Shown one piece after another: positions 24,031 to 32,140 of a stretch of 64,000 bases of DNA; position 1 is the first letter of the stretch; the number at the start of each line of letters is the position of its first letter. Where the stretch lies: IMG/VR virus record IMGVR_UViG_3300023174_000123, positions 21,332 through 85,331 of that record; one strand, 5' to 3'. The DNA is from a virus. Below the pieces are notes generated by a model. It saw nothing but the letters and a program-made list of their open reading frames with translations, was not told the DNA's origin and did not search any database. Made by a program: the position numbers and the translations under genes.

Positions 24031-24799
24031 CAAGATCTTGTGGGCGGCTGCGTCCTTGTTGTTTTCTTGAGCCTTTCAAATGATCCATAAATCTACCAAG
24101 TTCTGAGTTTATAAAAGGATGTCCAGCTCGCCCAGGTCCTGGCATAGTTGAAGTCAAATTATAAAATTTATGCAGTGCTTGATATTGACGTCGTACCACG
24201 TCCCACACATAACTGTCATGCCATTCGGGTAGATTAAAAATAAGATCTTGATCATACATGGCACGCAGATCCTGTATAAAATTTCTGGTAGCAGGATGAT
24301 CAAGATTATATGCCACCCATCCACATTCGCTATGATACTTTTCTCCGCGACCCAGATAGCCAATCATGGCATCTGGCGCACACAACCGGTCCAGATCCAC
24401 AACATGTATTGGACTATGAGTCACTGTGTCTGCATCCAACCATATCAGCCAACCCTCACTGGTATAATTGGCCACCAAACTTATGGCATAAATCTTGTAG
24501 GCAAACCGCACTGCGTTCCAACGGAAACTTTTTTTAGGATCAAACACTTCTGGCGGTCCTGCCAGTCCATGAGCTAGAGGATTATTCTTGTGTCGTTCAA
24601 CAAAAGAGTTCAGGGCAAAACTCAAGTTCAATAAGTCGTAAACTTGCGTGTTGGATCTTAAAGTTTGTGGAGTGCAATTTTCTGCGCACACAACTAGGTC
24701 AACTTCTGCTGGCCAATGTTGTTCAAATGCGTTGATCATGCGTTGACCATATTGTTTAAGACCGTCGGCATTGAAAGTGGTAACTACAGTATATTTCAC
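23996..24799 (-). CDS. Glycosyltransferase-like protein with DxD motif (antisense strand)
   Basis: The 267-residue product begins at GTG (Met-Lys-Tyr-Thr-Val-Val-Thr-Thr-Phe-Asn). It has Trp-Leu-Ile-Trp-Leu-Asp-Ala-Asp-Thr-Val near 117-126, a GT-A DxD metal site, and Glu-Cys-Gly-Trp-Val-Ala-Tyr-Asn near 158-165. Its 5-prime end abuts the divergent gene at 24811, leaving 11 bases between the starts. A minus-strand late-type box places its start site on the GTG itself. The acceptor is unknown. Confidence 0.65.
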   Translation of the reverse strand: MKYTVVTTFNADGLKQYGQRMINAFEQHWPAEVDLVVCAENCTPQTLRSNTQVYDLLNLSFALNSFVERHKNNPLAHGLAGPPEVFDPKKSFRWNAVRFAYKIYAISLVANYTSEGWLIWLDADTVTHSPIHVVDLDRLCAPDAMIGYLGRGEKYHSECGWVAYNLDHPATRNFIQDLRAMYDQDLIFNLPEWHDSYVWDVVRRQYQALHKFYNLTSTMPGPGRAGHPFINSELGRFMDHLKGSRKQQGRSRPQDLVIARPEAYWRF

Positions 24800-24804
24800 C
24801 TGGA

Positions 24805-24812
24805 TATTTAGT
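24805..24812 (-). promoter_or_regulatory. Late-type promoter on the minus strand (ACTAAATA), leaderless geometry
   Basis: Read on the minus strand, ACTAAATA predicts a start at 24799, the first base of the GTG start codon of the gene at 23996-24799. The box overlaps the start codon of the divergent gene at 24811. Confidence 0.55.
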
Positions 24813-25659
24813 GATCAAAACAGTTGCCTATTTTCCTTCTCAGTTGGCCCAAAACAGTGGACCGGTCTTGTCAGCCATGTTGTCGGCCCTACAACAACAT
24901 GGCATACGTATCTGTGAAAACAGCTATGATGCCGACGCGGCCATAATATGGAGTGTGCTATGGTCGGGCCGCATGGCCGCCAATCAAGAAGTCTGGGTGC
25001 GTTACCGAGATTCCAAGCGACCTGTGATAGTAGCCGATGTAGGTTCCCTATATCGTGGAGAAACCTGGAAGATAGCACTTAACTCGATCACAGCCAATGG
25101 TTGTTATGGACACACAGAAAATCTAGATTGGGATCGTCCTAAAAAACTGGGCATCAGCCAGGCTATCAATGTCTCTAGAAATCCTAGGATCGTTATAGCC
25201 GCACAACATGCCCGTAGTCTACAAGTAGCAGGCCTGGTCAGCATGGAAGGCTGGGTTGTTCAACAAGTGGAACGACTACGCACAGTCACGGACCGTCCTA
25301 TCGTGGTTAGGCCACATCCTAGAAGTCCTTTGGATTGGGCTGGACTGGTTCATTTGCCCCCGGATGTTGTCATAGAAAAACCTGTTAAGGTAGCCAATAC
25401 CTATGACAGCTACAACCTGGCCTTTGATTGCCATGCATTGGTCAATCATAATTCGGGTCCAGGCATACAAGCAGCCTTGGCCGGTACCAGGCCCATTGTG
25501 GACTCCTCTAGCTTGGCTTATCCAGTCAGCATACAATTAGCGGATATCGAACAGCCATATACAGTGGATAGAGACCAGTGGTTGGTAGAAATATGTCATA
25601 CCGAATACACAGTGAAAGAAATCAAGCAAGGCTTATGGATACATCGCCTGGGACTATAG
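24811..25659 (+). CDS. Capsule-polysaccharide-type (KpsS/KpsC-like) transferase 2
   Basis: The 282-residue product begins at GTG (Met-Ile-Lys-Thr-Val-Ala-Tyr-Phe-Pro). It carries Arg-Pro-Ile-Val-Val-Arg-Pro-His-Pro-Arg-Ser near 164-174 and Leu-Val-Asn-His-Asn-Ser-Gly-Pro-Gly-Ile-Gln-Ala-Ala-Leu near 210-223, matching the paralogue at 21691. An N-terminal Asp-Ala-Ala-Ile-Ile-Trp-Ser-Val-Leu-Trp segment fits a Rossmann half. A sugar polymer transferase role is likely. It overlaps the next gene by 25 bases. Confidence 0.6.
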   Translation: MIKTVAYFPSQLAQNSGPVLSAMLSALQQHGIRICENSYDADAAIIWSVLWSGRMAANQEVWVRYRDSKRPVIVADVGSLYRGETWKIALNSITANGCYGHTENLDWDRPKKLGISQAINVSRNPRIVIAAQHARSLQVAGLVSMEGWVVQQVERLRTVTDRPIVVRPHPRSPLDWAGLVHLPPDVVIEKPVKVANTYDSYNLAFDCHALVNHNSGPGIQAALAGTRPIVDSSSLAYPVSIQLADIEQPYTVDRDQWLVEICHTEYTVKEIKQGLWIHRLGL

Positions 25660-26357
25660 ACTGCGCCTGTGTGATTCACGGCGATGCATATTCTTGGCAA
25701 TATGTAGACCGTCTTTACAACATGTTGAAACGCAACATTTCTGCCGACATAACACTGCATGTTTACACCGAGTTTGACAGACCAGTGCCTGCTACATTTG
25801 TCAAACATGTTTTACACCCATGGAATATCCACGGCCCTCGTCAAGGCTGGTGGTATAAAATGCAGTTGTTTGACACGCAACATCATGCTGGGCCTTTGCT
25901 TTATTTTGATTTAGATACAGTTATTGTTTCTAACATAGATTGGATTTGGCAAAGTCCACTCAAATATTTTTGGGCAGTTAGAGATTTCAAATACCTTTGG
26001 GAACCCACTGATTTTGAAATTAATAGCAGTGTAATGTGGTGGGACACACGGCAATTTGATCATGTATGGCAAGCATTCCAACGCCAAGAGCTTAGAAAAA
26101 TCATAAGCCAATATCGCGGCGATCAAGATTATTTGAGCATGGCCATCGGTCCCGATCATCGCAGATTGTTTGATCCAGATCGAATCAAAAGCTGGCGTTG
26201 GCAATGCTTGGACGGAGGATATACGTTTGAAAAGAGATCCTACAAACATCCTGGATTGGGCACTAGAATAGACTCTAAAACCAGCGTATTGATATTTCAC
26301 GGCAATCCCAAACCCGCAGATGTACCCGATCCAGTGGTTTTACAACATTGGCAATAA
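25635..26357 (+). CDS. Glycosyltransferase-like protein (GT-A with DxD)
   Basis: The 240-residue product has Cys-Val-Ile-His-Gly-Asp-Ala-Tyr-Ser-Trp-Gln-Tyr-Val near the start and a metal site Leu-Leu-Tyr-Phe-Asp-Leu-Asp-Thr-Val near 90-98. A Gly-Asp-Gln-Asp-Tyr-Leu-Ser segment near 163-169 is typical of GT8-like or DUF-type phage glycosyltransferases, and a C-terminal Phe-His-Gly-Asn-Pro-Lys-Pro supplies the late His. I chose ATG 25635. The longer frame from 25578 lies inside the upstream gene. It closes the sugar island. Confidence 0.65.
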   Translation: MDTSPGTIDCACVIHGDAYSWQYVDRLYNMLKRNISADITLHVYTEFDRPVPATFVKHVLHPWNIHGPRQGWWYKMQLFDTQHHAGPLLYFDLDTVIVSNIDWIWQSPLKYFWAVRDFKYLWEPTDFEINSSVMWWDTRQFDHVWQAFQRQELRKIISQYRGDQDYLSMAIGPDHRRLFDPDRIKSWRWQCLDGGYTFEKRSYKHPGLGTRIDSKTSVLIFHGNPKPADVPDPVVLQHWQ

Positions 26358-26362
26358 TATTC

Positions 26363-26370
26363 AATAAATA
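26363..26370 (+). promoter_or_regulatory. T4-type late promoter (AATAAATA)
   Basis: AATAAATA predicts a start near 26376 and a 15-base leader carrying caggaga before the ATG at 26391. This late gene is therefore not leaderless. Confidence 0.6.
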
Positions 26371-26390
26371 TCCTGGACAGGAGATTGAAT

Positions 26391-26894
26391 ATGACAAACA
26401 GAACTATTCGAATATGCGGTTGGGGCACAGGTCAAAGTCCGGCCACTGTAACAGCCACGGTAGATGGCGAGCAAGTTTTTGCTGGTAAGATCGATCTGGT
26501 TGAATTACGTGCTGATAATCAAGGAGAATTTACAGCACCAGTACTTTTTACATTTGAGGTGCCCATGGATTTCGTAGGTACCAAACACATGCGAGTAGTA
26601 GTAGAAGATGCCACGGTTAGATTTGCCTATGTGCAAGCCAACTATGTAACTGTAATGGGCAGATCTTCAGGACCTGACATGTATGTAGACTGTTCCGGAT
26701 GCATCGACGGAGTCACAGACGCCAGGAAAAATGTGGTCATTGATGGCATTCTACAAACAGTGGATCGTACCAAGGGCTATGGTGCCTGGCACTGGTTTAT
26801 TGAACCCGGGTCAGTCATGGAGCATGATTTGGTAATATCTGCGGCTTTATTGGACACACTCAACCCCGAACTTCAACAATTACCAACCTGGTAA
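26391..26894 (+). CDS. Beta-rich probable virion or carbohydrate-binding-like protein
   Basis: The 167-residue product (Met-Thr-Asn-Arg-Thr-Ile-Arg-Ile-Cys-Gly-Trp-Gly) looks all-beta, with Val-Thr-Ala-Thr-Val-Asp-Gly-Glu and Met-Arg-Val-Val-Val-Glu-Asp-Ala-Thr-Val-Arg-Phe, like a jelly-roll module. A C-terminal Gly-Ala-Trp-His-Trp-Phe segment adds aromatics. No catalytic signature is visible. Having its own late promoter with a good ribosome site suggests a structural protein. The family is not recognised. Confidence 0.45.
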   Translation: MTNRTIRICGWGTGQSPATVTATVDGEQVFAGKIDLVELRADNQGEFTAPVLFTFEVPMDFVGTKHMRVVVEDATVRFAYVQANYVTVMGRSSGPDMYVDCSGCIDGVTDARKNVVIDGILQTVDRTKGYGAWHWFIEPGSVMEHDLVISAALLDTLNPELQQLPTW

Positions 26895-26901
26895 TATCAG
26901 G

Positions 26902-26930
26902 TTGACCAAATAATCCTGTTTTGCTATAAT
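26902..26930 (+). promoter_or_regulatory. Sigma70-type promoter (TTGACC-17-TATAAT)
   Basis: TTGACC at 26902 and TATAAT at 26925 are 17 bases apart. The start is near 26937. It serves the small membrane protein at 26979. Confidence 0.75.
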
Positions 26931-26978
26931 TGTTACATAATGTAGTTTTTATACAACATTTTTGTAGAAAGGCAAAAT

Positions 26979-27203
26979 ATGAATCAAAAATTAAGAGCAG
27001 GTTTACAAACAGCCACAATCGGCGCATTCTGCGTGGCAGTGACATTTGCTTTCCAATACATGTCTGCCAATATGACCCCTGAGCAGTTTGTGATTGGACT
27101 GGCAGTCATGGGCATAACCGCTTGTTTTTATACGATTTATTCTGTGTTATTGTCTCGTATTGAGTATCAAGACCACTTGAAGAGCATGGTTGACAAGAAA
27201 TAA
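26979..27203 (+). CDS. Small membrane protein with two predicted transmembrane helices
   Basis: The 74-residue product has two hydrophobic segments (about 11-28 and 37-57) joined by a short Met-Thr-Pro-Glu-Gln loop, with basic residues at both ends. The ribosome site is aaagg. It has its own sigma70 promoter and its last codons contain the -35 box of the next promoter. Small hairpin membrane proteins like this can act as holin-like or host-modulating factors. Nothing here decides between them. Confidence 0.6.
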   Translation: MNQKLRAGLQTATIGAFCVAVTFAFQYMSANMTPEQFVIGLAVMGITACFYTIYSVLLSRIEYQDHLKSMVDKK

Positions 27204-27218
27204 TCCATTTGCTATAAT
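27190..27218 (+). promoter_or_regulatory. Consensus sigma70 promoter (TTGACA-17-TATAAT)
   Basis: Both hexamers are perfect consensus with 17-base spacing. The -35 box lies in the end of the upstream coding region. It would drive strong early expression of the AAA ATPase at 27251. Confidence 0.8.
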
Positions 27219-27250
27219 ATTATTATTAAAACAATCAACAAGGAGCTTGT

Positions 27251-28270
27251 ATGTCAACAATCGTGGTCAAATCTGGCAGTTATCGCAACACCCCTGTGAA
27301 TAATGTCACATTCGCCTTGGTCAAGGGTTTTCAAACTGGGGCCAAGGGAGGCTATGTTACCGTGAAAGCAGATGGTTATTTTGGCCCCGAAGTGCCAGAA
27401 GTAGTTCGTATCAAAGTAGACAGCATTGAAGATTTGGAGTTCACCACTGACTCAGTGATTGCAGATCGCCCTGTGGTGACTCAGACTCCTGTGGAGACCG
27501 ATGATGAAGTCATGGATCGTATTGGGCAGAGATTTGAAATCCTGCAAGAAATGACCCGTGCCACCATCGCTGGTGATGTCCGTGCCATGATCGTGGTAGG
27601 CCCTCCTGGAGTAGGTAAAAGTTACGGCGTAGAATACGAACTAGAAAAGTCTGGCCTGTTTGAACGCATCACTGGTCGCAAGATCAAGTATGAAGTGATC
27701 AAAGGTGCCATGACTCCGATTGGGCTCTACTGCACGTTGTACAAACATTCAGATCCCAACAATGTCTTGGTGTTTGACGACTGTGACTCAGTGTTCCAAG
27801 ATGACTTGAGCTTGAACATTCTCAAGGCTGCCCTGGACTCAGGCAAGAAGCGTAGGATCTACTGGAACTCAGACTCAGCCATGTTGCGCAGAGAAGGTGT
27901 TCCTGACTGTTTTGACTTCAAAGGTGGCTGTATTTTCATCACCAACTTGAAGTTTGACAACCTGCAGAGCAAGAAGATGAAGGACCATTTGGAGGCACTA
28001 CAGAGTCGTTGCCACTTCTTGGACTTGACCTTGAACACCATGCGTGACAAGTTCTTGCGTATCAAGCAGATCTTCCGCCAAGGACAACTGTTCAATGACT
28101 ATGACTTTACACCAGAAAAAGGTGAAGAGATCCTGAACTTTATGGATGCCAACAAGGACCGCCTGCGTGAAATGAGCCTGCGTATGGCCTTGAAAATCGC
28201 AGACTTGACCAAGGTGTCTGACACCAACTGGAAGGCCCTGGCTGTATCAACATGTATGAAAAATTCTTAA
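27251..28270 (+). CDS. AAA-family ATPase
   Basis: The 339-residue product has an N-terminal beta domain (about 1-90), then Walker A Gly-Pro-Pro-Gly-Val-Gly-Lys-Ser at 117-124 and Walker B Val-Leu-Val-Phe-Asp-Asp-Cys-Asp near 171-178. A sensor-1-like Ile-Phe-Ile-Thr-Asn-Leu follows near 226. It is not the gp44 clamp-loader type, since the usual arginine-finger SRC motif is absent (though Ser-Arg-Cys occurs near 249). It resembles small stand-alone AAA proteins of marine T4-like phages. The role may be remodelling or loading in replication. It has a strong early promoter and a terminator follows. Confidence 0.75.
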   Translation: MSTIVVKSGSYRNTPVNNVTFALVKGFQTGAKGGYVTVKADGYFGPEVPEVVRIKVDSIEDLEFTTDSVIADRPVVTQTPVETDDEVMDRIGQRFEILQEMTRATIAGDVRAMIVVGPPGVGKSYGVEYELEKSGLFERITGRKIKYEVIKGAMTPIGLYCTLYKHSDPNNVLVFDDCDSVFQDDLSLNILKAALDSGKKRRIYWNSDSAMLRREGVPDCFDFKGGCIFITNLKFDNLQSKKMKDHLEALQSRCHFLDLTLNTMRDKFLRIKQIFRQGQLFNDYDFTPEKGEEILNFMDANKDRLREMSLRMALKIADLTKVSDTNWKALAVSTCMKNS

Positions 28271-28304
28271 TCGTGTGCAAAACGGTTAAGTAATCGGTAG
28301 CTCC

Positions 28305-28327
28305 TGGGTAGACTCAAAAACTACCCA
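28305..28327 (+). terminator. First of two hairpins after the AAA ATPase gene
   Basis: TGGGTAG (28305-28311) pairs with CTACCCA (28321-28327) around an A-rich loop. No U-tract follows directly. It may stabilise the mRNA end together with the next hairpin. Confidence 0.5.
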
Positions 28328-28333
28328 TTTAAC

Positions 28334-28359
28334 ACAGGCACTTAGGTGCCTGTTTTTTT
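28334..28359 (+). terminator. Rho-independent terminator after the AAA ATPase gene
   Basis: CAGGCAC (28335-28341), loop TTAG, GTGCCTG (28346-28352), then TTTTTTT. It closes the 27251 transcription unit. The T-tract runs into the -35 box of the next promoter. Confidence 0.85.
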
Positions 28360-28387
28360 GATCTTTGTCTGATAAGTATGTTATACT
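28358..28387 (+). promoter_or_regulatory. Sigma70-type promoter (TTGATC-18-TATACT), leaderless geometry
   Basis: TTGATC and TATACT (28382-28387) are 18 bases apart. A start 7 bases after the -10 box would be 28394, the A of the ATG of the next gene. Confidence 0.6.
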
Positions 28388-28393
28388 AGTTCC

Positions 28394-28939
28394 ATGCACT
28401 TTGTTTTCCCAGAAAATCTTTCAACAGTCAAGCCGCAAAATCTCTACAAGTGGGCGAGCATCTGGGGCAGCGTGCAAAAAAGATACTATCAAGATCAGGT
28501 GTATCTCAGGCGAGAACGGCAGATAGAAGATTTTATTACCTTGAATCAATTGACGCCGGTGTATGTGGAAAAAGACACAGACGTTTTAAAAAACTTGCAG
28601 TCAGTCTCACACCCGTCACAGGCCCGACTCGCAGTGATCACCGATCAACGCTTTAGTAGAATGCCATGTGTGGGCATAATCGAGCGCATTGATCAGCTTC
28701 TACAGCAGTGCCCTAGACTGTTCCTGTGCTTGAACCGTCACTACATCAATATTGATGACAGTTTCTGTGATCCCACGCTGGATGACAATTTGAATTTGGC
28801 CGTTACTCAGTGGTTGCGTAAAAGTTTGCCGCAGGACAAGATACTAGACCTGAGTTTGGATTATTTAGACCATGGTGATTGGTTTACTTGGGTGGTGCCT
28901 GACCGTATGTATTATATCGAGCGACATGAGATTAGTTGA
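28394..28939 (+). CDS. Hypothetical protein at head of the uvsW cassette
   Basis: The 181-residue product has alternating helices and strands, with Ala-Arg-Leu-Ala-Val-Ile-Thr-Asp-Gln-Arg near 78-87, Leu-Phe-Leu-Cys-Leu-Asn-Arg-His near 108-115, and a C-terminal Asp-His-Gly-Asp-Trp-Phe. No family is recognised. It opens a four-gene run of overlapping genes ending in uvsW, with its own promoter and no visible ribosome site. It overlaps the next gene by 14 bases. Confidence 0.5.
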   Translation: MHFVFPENLSTVKPQNLYKWASIWGSVQKRYYQDQVYLRRERQIEDFITLNQLTPVYVEKDTDVLKNLQSVSHPSQARLAVITDQRFSRMPCVGIIERIDQLLQQCPRLFLCLNRHYINIDDSFCDPTLDDNLNLAVTQWLRKSLPQDKILDLSLDYLDHGDWFTWVVPDRMYYIERHEIS

Positions 28940-29612
28940 ACAAATAATCAAAAACGAGCACAAAGAAAATTTCAAGACTCGATACATCAAGTATCGAGCC
29001 GGAAGACTCAAGCATCAGTATTGGTTGTGGAATCGCAAACAAGATCAAAAAATCATAGACGAATATGATGCCAAGATCTTGCGTAATTGTCAGCCTGGAC
29101 GCACTGCTTTCTTTTCCAGTGCTGGTTACTATCTCAAAGACATTTGGCCCGAGATAGACTCTATTGAAATGTATCCGGAGGTGCAGGAGTTTTATCCTGA
29201 AGTCATAACCGTGGAAAGCCGAAGCCAGTTGGCTGAAATTGTCACAGGCAAATACGATAACTTTGCTGTGGTAAACAATCGTGCCGACCACTGGGTATCC
29301 ACACAGGGCCTGACCCAACACTTGCAAAATTATTCTAGTATCCTGAATCCAGGAGCTCGCGTGTTCTATTCTTTTAGAGACACACAGATACACTATAACC
29401 GTCTCCGTATACAGGCTCGCCAACACTTCATGGACTGGGCCCTGGGCTTGAGTGACATTGGGCTGGATCTAGTCTGGTCTGACCTACAGTTTCGTCCCAA
29501 GATCAAAGACGGCCAGGGCAACTATGATGCCTTTGAAAATCCCGACACAGTCAATGGCAATTTAAAATTTTGGTTTGTTTATCAAGGACAGCCATGGAAG
29601 CCTGAACTATGA
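28926..29612 (+). CDS. Hypothetical protein, possibly methyltransferase-fold
   Basis: The 228-residue product starts at ATG 28926 inside the end of the upstream gene. The longer frame from 28872 is unlikely. The N-terminal 50 residues are very basic. The middle has Ala-Phe-Phe-Ser-Ser-Ala-Gly-Tyr-Tyr and Ser-Ile-Glu-Met-Tyr-Pro-Glu-Val, weakly like a degenerate Rossmann methyltransferase. Tyr-Ser-Phe-Arg-Asp-Thr-Gln follows near 153-159. I cannot assign a function. Its stop overlaps the next gene as ATGA. Confidence 0.45.
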   Translation: MRLVEQIIKNEHKENFKTRYIKYRAGRLKHQYWLWNRKQDQKIIDEYDAKILRNCQPGRTAFFSSAGYYLKDIWPEIDSIEMYPEVQEFYPEVITVESRSQLAEIVTGKYDNFAVVNNRADHWVSTQGLTQHLQNYSSILNPGARVFYSFRDTQIHYNRLRIQARQHFMDWALGLSDIGLDLVWSDLQFRPKIKDGQGNYDAFENPDTVNGNLKFWFVYQGQPWKPEL

Positions 29613-30142
29613 ATCATATAGTTTGCTACACCGGAGGAACCTGTGGAGATCTGATTGCGGCCATGATAGATTCCACCGATGTAGAAGTTAAAAATCGTGT
29701 GATAATGCACGCCGAACAAAGGCAACGGCTTAAAAAACCGCACACCTTTGCCAACGATCAACAAAAGACCGAATACCTTGACACTATATTCCAGACCTAT
29801 AAGAGCGTGCCCAGTCATGATTTGAACTATCACGTGAACAACAGGCATAAATTTATAGCAATCACTGTGCAAGATTTTGCAACCGCTGTGTGGGCAGCCG
29901 AACGATTCAAACTGGTGCATAGACCACATGTGTGGCAAGAAATGACTCGTGCCTGTGGAGCCGACACTGTGGAGGACTATGCACAAATCTTGATTGATTA
30001 TTCCCGCATGGTAGTGCAACATACTGATCAGGTGCTTGAATTAGAACGCATCGTCAAAGGGCATGCCGTGGATGATCTAAAACAATATGTAGACACTGAC
30101 CTTGATCAGGGTTTATACTTGAACTGGTTAAACAGACAATGA
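29609..30142 (+). CDS. Sulfotransferase-like or P-loop-like small protein 1
   Basis: The 177-residue product begins Met-Asn-His-Ile-Val-Cys-Tyr-Thr-Gly-Gly-Thr-Cys-Gly-Asp-Leu. This Gly-rich Cys-containing turn parallels the start of the protein at 41602-42255 (Cys-Phe-Pro-His-Tyr-Thr-Cys-Gly-Gly-Leu). Such openings recall phage sulfotransferase-like proteins, but no clear PAPS site is proven. Ser/His residues and a helical C-terminus follow. The stop overlaps the uvsW start as ATGA. Function is unknown. Confidence 0.4.
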   Translation: MNHIVCYTGGTCGDLIAAMIDSTDVEVKNRVIMHAEQRQRLKKPHTFANDQQKTEYLDTIFQTYKSVPSHDLNYHVNNRHKFIAITVQDFATAVWAAERFKLVHRPHVWQEMTRACGADTVEDYAQILIDYSRMVVQHTDQVLELERIVKGHAVDDLKQYVDTDLDQGLYLNWLNRQ

Positions 30143-31602
30143 GAACAGCAACTATTATCATACGCGACGAAGTCAATATCAAGATTGAAGGTCTTGAGTT
30201 AGATGCTCGTCGTAGTTGTGTCAATGCATTCAAATATGATGTGCCTTATGCACGGTATCTGCCTGCCGTGAGATTGGGTCGTTGGGACGGCAAGGTTTCG
30301 TATTTCCAACTAGGCGGTAGCACTTATGTGAACTTGTTGCCAGAAATCATACCCATATTAGAAAAGTTCAACTACGACATTGAAGTAGATGATCAGCGAG
30401 AATATTCCACCACTTTTGAATTCAAGCAAGTCACTGAAGACAGTTACAGCCATATAGCCTGGCCCAAAGGACATCCGGCCGCAGGTGAACCCATGAAACT
30501 GCGTGACTATCAGGTAGAGATCATCAACAACTTCTTGGCCAATCCACAGTGCCTGCAAGAGGTGGCCACAGGTGCTGGTAAGACTGTGATGACCGCGGCA
30601 CTCAGTGATGCTGTCACAGCCTATGGTCGTAGCATCGTGATCGTGCCCAACAAGAGCTTGGTCACGCAAACAGAAAAAGACTACATCAACATGGGACTGG
30701 ATGTGGGTGTGTACTTTGGCGATCGTAAAGAATGGGGGTGTCAGCACACTATTTGTACCTGGCAGAGCTTGAACGTGCTACTCAAAAACACAAAAAATGG
30801 CACCACCGAGGATGACTGCACCATAGGTGAGTTTATAGAAGGTGTGGCGTGCGTGATTGTGGACGAAGTGCATATGGCCAAGGCCGATGCACTGAAGACC
30901 TTGCTAACAGGAGTAATGAGTCGCATACCCATACGCTGGGGACTCACTGGAACCATACCCAAAGAAAAGTTTGAAAGCGTGGCGCTCTTGGTCAGTCTTG
31001 GTCCGGTAATCAGCAAGCTCAGTGCCAGTGAACTGCAAAGTCAAGGTGTCTTGGCACAGTGCCATGTGAACATCGTGCAGTTGGAAGATCATGCAGAGTT
31101 CTCAAACTATCAAAGCGAGCTCAAATACTTGTTGGAAGAACCCGACAGGCTGAAAACCATAGCTGACCTGGTGCGACAAGTCAATGCCACAGGCAATACC
31201 TTGGTCCTGGTAGATCGTATCGCCGCAGGCCAGGCTCTAGTAGAACAACTCAAGGATGCAGTATTTGTTAGCGGTGCAACCAAAGCAAAGGATAGACAAG
31301 ATGAATATGACGAAGTGGCTGTGGCAGACGGTAAAATCATCGTGGCCACTTATGGCGTTGCTGCTGTGGGTATCAATATACCTAGGATTTTTAACCTGGT
31401 GCTCATTGAACCAGGTAAGTCCTTTGTCCGTGTTATTCAAAGCATAGGACGTGGTATCCGCAAGGCCGAAGACAAGGATCATGTGCAGATCTGGGACGTG
31501 ACCAGTACCTGTAGATTTGCCAAACGGCATCTAACCAAACGCAAGACCTTTTACAAAGAAGCCAACTACCCATTCACACAGGAAAAGTTGCAGTGGAAGT
31601 AG
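30139..31602 (+). CDS. uvsW: UvsW superfamily 2 helicase
   Basis: The 487-residue product has the UvsW N-terminal domain (Arg-Tyr-Leu-Pro-Ala-Val-Arg-Leu-Gly-Arg-Trp-Asp-Gly near 38-50), then motif I Ala-Thr-Gly-Ala-Gly-Lys-Thr at 143-149, and motif II Asp-Glu-Val-His at 242-245. Motif III is Gly-Leu-Thr-Gly-Thr near 273, and motif VI Gln-Ser-Ile-Gly-Arg-Gly-Ile-Arg is near 434-441. T4 UvsW (503 residues) unwinds R-loops and branched DNA and shuts off origin replication late. It ends a cassette of four overlapping genes. Confidence 0.92.
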   Translation: MRTATIIIRDEVNIKIEGLELDARRSCVNAFKYDVPYARYLPAVRLGRWDGKVSYFQLGGSTYVNLLPEIIPILEKFNYDIEVDDQREYSTTFEFKQVTEDSYSHIAWPKGHPAAGEPMKLRDYQVEIINNFLANPQCLQEVATGAGKTVMTAALSDAVTAYGRSIVIVPNKSLVTQTEKDYINMGLDVGVYFGDRKEWGCQHTICTWQSLNVLLKNTKNGTTEDDCTIGEFIEGVACVIVDEVHMAKADALKTLLTGVMSRIPIRWGLTGTIPKEKFESVALLVSLGPVISKLSASELQSQGVLAQCHVNIVQLEDHAEFSNYQSELKYLLEEPDRLKTIADLVRQVNATGNTLVLVDRIAAGQALVEQLKDAVFVSGATKAKDRQDEYDEVAVADGKIIVATYGVAAVGINIPRIFNLVLIEPGKSFVRVIQSIGRGIRKAEDKDHVQIWDVTSTCRFAKRHLTKRKTFYKEANYPFTQEKLQWK

Positions 31603-31605
31603 TGG

Positions 31606-31633
31606 TTGCTCTTGCGAAAATATATGTTATAAT
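31606..31633 (+). promoter_or_regulatory. Sigma70-type promoter (TTGCTC-16-TATAAT), leaderless geometry
   Basis: TATAAT at 31628-31633 with a weaker TTGCTC 16 bases upstream. A start 7 bases after the -10 box falls on the ATG at 31640. Confidence 0.55.
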
Positions 31634-31639
31634 CAATGT

Positions 31640-32140
31640 ATGAGAATATTAACACTGGACAACGAACCATTTGACCTAGATCACTTGCCAGAAGAAGTGG
31701 ATGACATGAGATTTGCTATATTTGACAACAGCGATCCCAAAGATCCTGATTATCATTACATACCTTTGATCTTTCTAGAAAGCTTCACAGCGCCGGCCTT
31801 GGTTTTACGCATCGGTGAATATAGAGTCAAAATGCCCGTGGACTGGCAAATCCTGATCGGCGAGCCCGATCTTGGCGACTTGGAAGTCCTACCGTTGACA
31901 GCTATCAATGATCGCGGATTCAAGGCCTTCCAGTTTAATCCCTTGAGCAGTTTCAGACCCAGTTTTTTGGATGTAGAGATCATTGACGTGTATCAAGAGG
32001 TTACCTGGTATGCGCCCAAACTCAAGAACGGTCAGATGTTGTGTGTGCCTATAGGTGAAGGTCTCAAACCCGACTGCGTATATTTTGTCAAAGATATCAG
32101 CAGAAACTGTGAAGTAGTAAACTATAATCAGGCCTGGTAG
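31640..32140 (+). CDS. Conserved hypothetical phage protein after uvsW
   Basis: The 166-residue product is beta-rich, with Met-Arg-Ile-Leu-Thr-Leu-Asp-Asn-Glu-Pro-Phe, Met-Pro-Val-Asp-Trp-Gln-Ile-Leu-Ile-Gly near 64-73, and Leu-Pro-Leu-Thr-Ala-Ile-Asn-Asp-Arg-Gly near 83-92. I have a recollection of similar proteins next to replication genes in marine T4-like phages, without function. Its stop shares a base with the next start (GTG), suggesting it is produced with the possible clamp-loader subunit. Confidence 0.5.
   Translation: MRILTLDNEPFDLDHLPEEVDDMRFAIFDNSDPKDPDYHYIPLIFLESFTAPALVLRIGEYRVKMPVDWQILIGEPDLGDLEVLPLTAINDRGFKAFQFNPLSSFRPSFLDVEIIDVYQEVTWYAPKLKNGQMLCVPIGEGLKPDCVYFVKDISRNCEVVNYNQAW

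Noticed and set aside
27251-28270. AAA ATPase as the gp44 clamp loader
   Set aside because: It has an N-terminal beta domain and lacks convincing clamp-loader family features. The SRC-like tripeptide alone is not enough.
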